DNA of 64,000 bases, taken from NCBI GenBank assembly GCA_958510825.1, contig OY294044.1, positions 78,104,895 to 78,168,894 of the forward strand, given 5' to 3'. The stretch's first letter is position 1. Each line of letters starts with the position of its first letter. The notes below the pieces were generated by a model. It did no database searches. It saw only the letters and a program-made list of their open reading frames with translations, and was not told the DNA's origin. Below are positions 58,972 through 64,000 of the stretch, piece by piece. This DNA is from Brachypterus glaber. Its lineage: Eukaryota; Arthropoda; Insecta; Coleoptera; Kateretidae. Position numbers and translations under genes: made by a program.

Positions 58972-59997
58972 TGCTATCCCATTTTGAAAATTATCAAAAT
59001 TTCGGAAAGCCTTGTATTCGTGCAAAAATTTTCAATTTTTTTTTTGCGAATTTTTGCGTTTTATGACGTTTTATCTCGATATAAATCAATTTCAAGCAAA
59101 AAAAAAAATTGTCGGTCGATCGGTCGATCGGTCGATCGGTCTGTCCGGGATATCTTGTAAGCACGATAACTTAAGAACGCTTTAAGCTAGAGACTTGAAT
59201 TTTGGCATACAGGTATGTTACCAAAAGTTCTCGCTCGGGATTGTTTTTTGGTGAACATTGGCGTGATAATAAAATTTCTCTCCAAACTCCACCCCCGAGG
59301 GGGTGAGGGGGTAAATATTTTGAAATGTTTTCCAAATTTTCGTGAAAATTTGTAGATAGGGGTTTTTGAGGTTGATAAAAATGAATCTTGAAATATATTT
59401 TTTGAAACCCACCCCCTTAGGGGTGGGGGGTGATTTTTGTAAAAATTGGTATATTGACGTTTTTGAGGTTGCTGGAAGTGAATCTGATACCCCCAGAGGG
59501 TGGGGGGTGATTTTCTGAAAGTTGGTATATAGGGGTTTTCAAGGTTGCTGAAACTAAATATGATAATAAAACACTGCTCAGTAAAAGAGCTTTCCCATTT
59601 TTCACCTCCGCGCGTGAAATTTATTTTTATTATCACATTTTTTTTTCCTAATTTCACCCCTGAGGGGTGGGGAGTAGTTTTCGTGAAAACTGGAGTATTG
59701 GGGTTCTTGAGGTTGCTGAAAGTGAATCTGATAATAAAAATATTTTAAATCCACCCCCTGAGGGGTGAGGGGTAGTTTTCGTGAAAATTGGTATATTGGG
59801 GCTTTTGAGGTTGTTGAAAGGGATTCTGATTATAACAAAATTCTAACTTCACCCCCAAAGGGGCAGAGGGTAGTTTTCCTGAAAATTGGTATATTAAGGT
59901 TTTTATGGTTGCTGAAAGTGAATCTGATAATAAAAAAATCCATTTAACTCGCGGAGGTGTAAAATGGGAAAGCTCTTTTACTGGGCAGTGTATTTTA
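58972..59997 (+). repeat. Dispersed repeat family R1, copy 3, with about six hairpin-bearing tandem units
   Basis: After the shared modules ('aaaatttcggaaagcc', (cggt)n, 'aagaacgctttaagctagag') come about six units of roughly 98 bp. Each contains a small stem of the form cacccc-N-ggggtg, 'gtagttttcgtgaaaa', 'ttggtatattgggg' and 'gaggttgctgaaagtgaatc'. Units start near 59289, 59407, 59484, 59655, 59751 and 59850. At 59568-59620 the family's 3' end appears inverted ('ctcagtaaaagagctttccc'), so 59568-59997 by itself has inverted ends. ORFs here are not supported. Confidence 0.75.
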
Positions 59998-60378
59998 CAT
60001 ATTGCTGACCGGGCCTCAAGAAGCCAATCCGCGCCTGCTACGTAATATTGAGTTTGTTCATATGACTTTTATGACTGGAAATAAAATTATTGTCAGTAAT
60101 AAAATTTCCGGGAGAAATGGAAAAATTAACGGGTTTTTCTCCGAATTTGCGATACCGTGTAGAGTGTACCGTGTGAGTAATTGTTAAAAATTAACTGAAT
60201 ATTAGGAAAGTTTTCGTACTCCAAATCGCAGTTATCAACCAAAACAAACTATAGGATTTTATAGCTGAGGATATTTGGAAAATAATAAATATTAAACAGA
60301 TATTCTAAGCGATTTAGTCACCTTAATATACCAGATGATCCCATCTATGATGCCAATCGTTTATAATTATAATAAGTA

Positions 60379-61839
60379 GGGGAAGGGGTCTTTCTTCCTT
60401 CTTCCTTTATTTTGGCCTTTTCTCAGTGAGATAATTAGCCAGATCCCTCTTAGTTACTCAATTCACCAAGAGTGGTTCTTGTCTGGCTTTTTACCATGCC
60501 CACTCCTGTTTTAATTATATAAAATTTCCAGTCTTCTATAAGATCTTTTCTTTTTCTTTTCCTCCTTTCCTTTTCGTGTTTACTGTTGGTTGTGTTAGCT
60601 GTTGCCAAGGCAGTTTTTTCTAATTTGTAATTATATTTGCGCATGCGCTAGTATATAAAAAAATTTTGTACGTATAAAAACTTCTTCACGTGTTAGTTGC
60701 TTCCAAATCAAAATTTATCAGCATTATAAATGATTAAAAAACATAAAATTCCCTTCTTACTCCAATATAATCACATGTTCGTCATTTTACTGTACATTTT
60801 CCATACAATCACTATAAAATATATAAAATCGATTCTGGGCATATCTAAGATAGCAAATAAATAAATAACTAATACTAAAAGACTTGATGCTAGAAAATTA
60901 AACAGGCTTAACGTATTACTAATTCCTGCCGAAAGTACATTTACTCGTTTCACGGATGAAAAGCAACTGGGAAGGGGCTCTAAGATGACGAATTGGGTAA
61001 GATGACAAATTGTCTATACCAAGGAAACGTCAACAGATGGAGCAACAGTTGCAGTCTCTGACTAGAGCGCCAAATAAGAGCGCTAGTGTTATTCCTTCCA
61101 AAACGAAATTGGTCAACGTAAAAGCTACTTTTGTATAAATGAGTGCTTCGATGTCATTTCAAGTGTACAAACTTTTGTGAATAAAATTTTGAGGGTGAGT
61201 ATTGGCCTGAAATTTATATATAAATTGTTAAAATTATTATATTTTAAATACCTTGAATTAAAATTAAATTTCAAATTAAGATTTTTTAACAATAATTATT
61301 AATATTTAAATAATATCACTACAGGCGGAAAAGATGACGAATACCAAATGCGGGTAAGATGAAGCTACTACAATATAAATACAAAATATCGATGTAGACG
61401 TTTCGAATGAAAAGGACGGTCTAATATGCGGGGATATTGGTAAAGATAATGAGGTATGGATTTTAATGTTTTAGCTGCAAATTATGGGCCCATGCTTACA
61501 GCAATGAAATGAGTTCAAAAGAAGCCAAAATAAAGATTTGGATTTGTGAGTTTTGTGAAAATTAAAATACCCTTCATTATCCTAATAAGTTTTAAGCTAT
61601 TTTTCTTATTCTTATTATTACTTTTTTTTAATAAAGGTTTTTTTTAGATTTTTTATTCTTCAACTTACCCTCTCCTCGTGGTTAGATGACTAATTTTGCA
61701 TTTTTTTAATTATTTTTTTTTTCAAGGAAATAAATAATTAAAACAAAACAAAATTTATAAATAAGATGTTATTTAAATGAAAATCCTATTTTATACAAAC
61801 CCTCAAAGCTTATGTTTGTCAACTTAGGACCCCTTCCCC
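60379..61839 (+). mobile_element. pogo-like element copy 2, decayed, TA flanks
   Basis: ggggaaggggtc at 60379 and gaccccttcccc ending 61839 are exact inverses, each flanked by TA (60377-60378 and 61840-61841). The interior from about 60968 matches copy 1 (28792-29030, then 27000-27636). A sequence like the terminus also occurs at 60970 ('gggaaggggctctaagatga'), so the true left end could be there, with 60379-60967 belonging to a different or nested copy. Confidence 0.5.
61326..61565 (+). pseudogene. pogo-like transposase C-terminal zinc-finger remnant, copy 2
   Basis: Frames carry ICGDIGKDNEVW and, after a frame change and stop, CKLWAHAYSNEMSSKEAK and IKIWICEFCEN before TAA at 61563-61565. 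Compared with copy 1 it retains the final C-x2-C (CEFC), but its WAH block has Tyr-Ser in place of Asp-Cys, it lacks the hairpin insertion, and it has lost several bases between the two Cys clusters. Between them the two copies show the whole PHD-like pattern typical of pogo transposase tails. Confidence 0.55.
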
Positions 61840-61849
61840 TATTTGACAG

Positions 61850-63330
61850 TTTCAAATTTTGTAATTACATTACAACTACAATTTATTTTATCACTACTTA
61901 TTATTGGTACAGTTGGATCCCAAAAAAAACAAGATAGAAAATCTAGTTGTGTAAATTGAATAATTATTTACAAACAATGCAGTTGTCAATGTTGATAATA
62001 TTTGTCAAAATTATTTATAATTATTATAAAGTACATAATCAATAAAGAATTTAATTTAATTAAGTACATAATTAGAAATGCATCAATTAAATGATTAAGA
62101 AAGCTCTAGCTATTGGGTTATTGGAAGCAGGATGTGAGCAAGTTTTTTTTTTTATTATGAAGTTTAATGATTTGAAGTTTTGTTAAGATTGAAGAAAAAA
62201 TGGATACAGAAGGAAACGGTTAAAAGGCGTGCAGGCTCGGGAAGAAGGAAGTGAAAATTTACTTAATTATTTAAGAGAACACCCTATACGAGACGCGGTT
62301 TCATTACTAAGGAGTTCAAAGTTTTATTTCCCATAAGATTTACTAAATATTGTGTTTAAATGTTTTATATGAGTAAATATTCTAAATGTTTTTTCAGTTT
62401 ATTATTTATTATATCTGGACCCCGGAGGTAAACGACACCATGTCACAAAAACGTAATTTTTCAGGAGAGCAAGTTTTCGATTCTTTTTTAACATTAAATG
62501 CATGTTCTTGGGGCTCTCCATTCATTTTGTAAAAAAGAAGGAATATTAACATAAAAATGACCATCTTGGGGAGACTTCTTGCTTCTGCAGATCTGGAACC
62601 TCTATATTTGCTAGTTTTCTATTTCTTCCAGCTTCATATACCAGGAGTTACTGTTATTTAACATTATTCGCATTCACGCATCATCTGTAATAATTTATTA
62701 GAGACTACTAATAAACTTAAAGAAAAACTGACAATATGTCAAATTATTCTAACCTTTTTCTTAAAATCTTATTTAAACTATAAATTAATTAATAAAATTG
62801 ACATTTTGGCATATTTAAAACTTGCATTTTTTGTGGGTCCAACTGTACTAATGAATATTTAATCAGAATAAAAACGTGCATAAATGACTATTGTATCTAT
62901 AGATACCTACACATAATTATTTTCTTTTTAATTTACTAGGTATTTTATAGAAGCAATATGTCATGGATGATGGATACCTTTAATATCATTAATATTGCAT
63001 ATTTTACGAACACTTCACGCCCCTACACGTCTCCGTACATTTATTTATTAAATTAATTAATAAATTAATTAACTAAGGGGTAGTAAACGAATTTTTTTAC
63101 GAAAGTTTAAAATTCAAATCAATTAAATGAGTTTACCACCTGGCTGCATATCACGATAGCCATGCACGAGCACAGAATGGGAAGTATAATAAAATGTAGA
63201 TGGTACGATAATTATCTGGCATCAGATAATTTATAAATGAGTGTTAAATGTGGCCACGTGCTCGCTCGTGCCATCGGTGGTGGGGTTATATTTTTTGGTG
63301 TGAGCGGTCAAAATTATTACGGAACTACAC
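61850..63330. other. No gene recognised
   Basis: AT-rich; short ORFs only. No strong inverted repeats or family matches within the window noticed. Confidence 0.4.
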
Positions 63331-64000
63331 TCAGGGGCGCCCACAGAATTTTTGATGGGGGGAAGCCCGTTCGGCTTTACAACAATATTGGGGTTTCTAA
63401 TTTTGAAATCTCGGGGTGCCAAAATATTCGGATCCAGATGTTTTTTGACGGAAATCGGGTTCGAGAATAAATTACACCAATCTCGAGATTTATTTCGGGA
63501 TCGAGATTACATTAGATTACGTTATAATCTAATTAGATAATTATCTATTAAAATTTAATGTAAACAATTTATGTTTTTATATATACTTATATATATTTTT
63601 AATTTTCTTACAGTGGAACAGATTAAGTGCCATCACAATGTTTTTAAATATTTAACACATAATATATAGCACCTCATGCGATTTTTTTTAATCTAAATTT
63701 TGACCTCAAGGTTTTGCATTTCTCAGATAATTCCTAATTGTATATGTGCAGATTATTTTATTAAATCTTTTAATTAATATTAGCGCCGCAGGCAAAATTG
63801 TTTAATATAAAAAGTCACGCATTTTCCAAACACTCTAATATAAACATTATTTTATAAAACTTCAAATAGCAAGAGGAAACTTCTTAAAATTTAACCCTTC
63901 ATATTTTTTAGAAATATTAATGTTTTGCATAAATTAATATTAATAGGTTATTAATAAACCTGCTTAGCATGGCAGGAAAAATTTTTTTAGAAATTTCAAA
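63331..64000. repeat. Second copy of the 'caggggcgcc' family, runs off the window
   Basis: 'caggggcgcccacagaattt' plus 'ttgatggggg' matches the head at 21880. After about 370 bp the divergent tandem-type units recur ('gcgccgcaggcaaaattg', 'cgcattttccaaacactct', 'cattattttataaaactt', 'caaatagcaagaggaaac'). The window ends inside it. Confidence 0.6.

Noticed and set aside
59187..59657. 156-residue minus-strand ORF
   Set aside because: Lies on the tandem hairpin units of repeat family R1; its periodic peptide (PP..W..) simply follows the DNA repeat.
58972..59997. CRISPR array or similar repeat-spacer system
   Set aside because: The ~98-bp units are contiguous diverged tandem repeats without unique spacers, in a eukaryotic context.

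Overview
The window reads as AT-rich, repeat-dense nuclear DNA of an animal, most probably an insect. I base this on one spliced homeobox gene of the HMX (NK5/H6-like) family, Jockey-type LINE sequence, Tc1/mariner-, pogo- and hAT-like elements, tRNA-derived SINEs and dozens of fold-back/MITE-like repeats. There is no sign of bacterial-style gene packing. Genus or species cannot be named from the sequence alone; a beetle or another insect with a large genome is only a guess. Two 200-base runs of N (22887-23086 and 55961-56160) are assembly gaps.

Only one convincing host gene is present. Hmx is on the + strand, with an exon at 11865-12013 and a last exon at 17235-18055 separated by a 5.2 kb intron. 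The split codon across the intron is phase-consistent. The last exon holds the acidic stretch, the complete homeodomain, the HMX-specific segment directly after it, and the stop. Further 5' exons, if any, were not recognised.

The rest is layered mobile DNA. 1-11.4 kb: a degraded Jockey fragment and several fold-back elements. 11.4-18 kb: Hmx, with a 63-bp-TIR mariner-type MITE just upstream of the first recognised exon, and duplications and palindromes in the intron. 18-24 kb: Hmx 3' region and more inverted-repeat elements. 24-31 kb: microsatellites, a pogo-like transposase remnant split by a 1.15 kb fold-back, and an RT C-terminus. 31-45 kb: nested fold-backs, a SINE, and a 3.5 kb insertion flanked by a 12-bp duplication. 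45.4-47.5 kb: a 5'-truncated Jockey LINE with an intact RT frame and a candidate target-site duplication. 48-64 kb: more MITEs, a second SINE sharing its body but not its tRNA-like head with the first, a decayed second LINE family, a hAT-like element, a family with ~98-bp hairpin-bearing tandem units, and a second pogo-like copy.

No operon-like or multi-gene system is visible. The structures most worth following up are: (i) two SINEs with an identical body and different tRNA-like heads; (ii) a set of palindromes that share ends and a GC-rich core but not arm sequence; (iii) the nested insertions, which give a relative chronology; and (iv) transposon insertions and duplications around and inside the Hmx gene.
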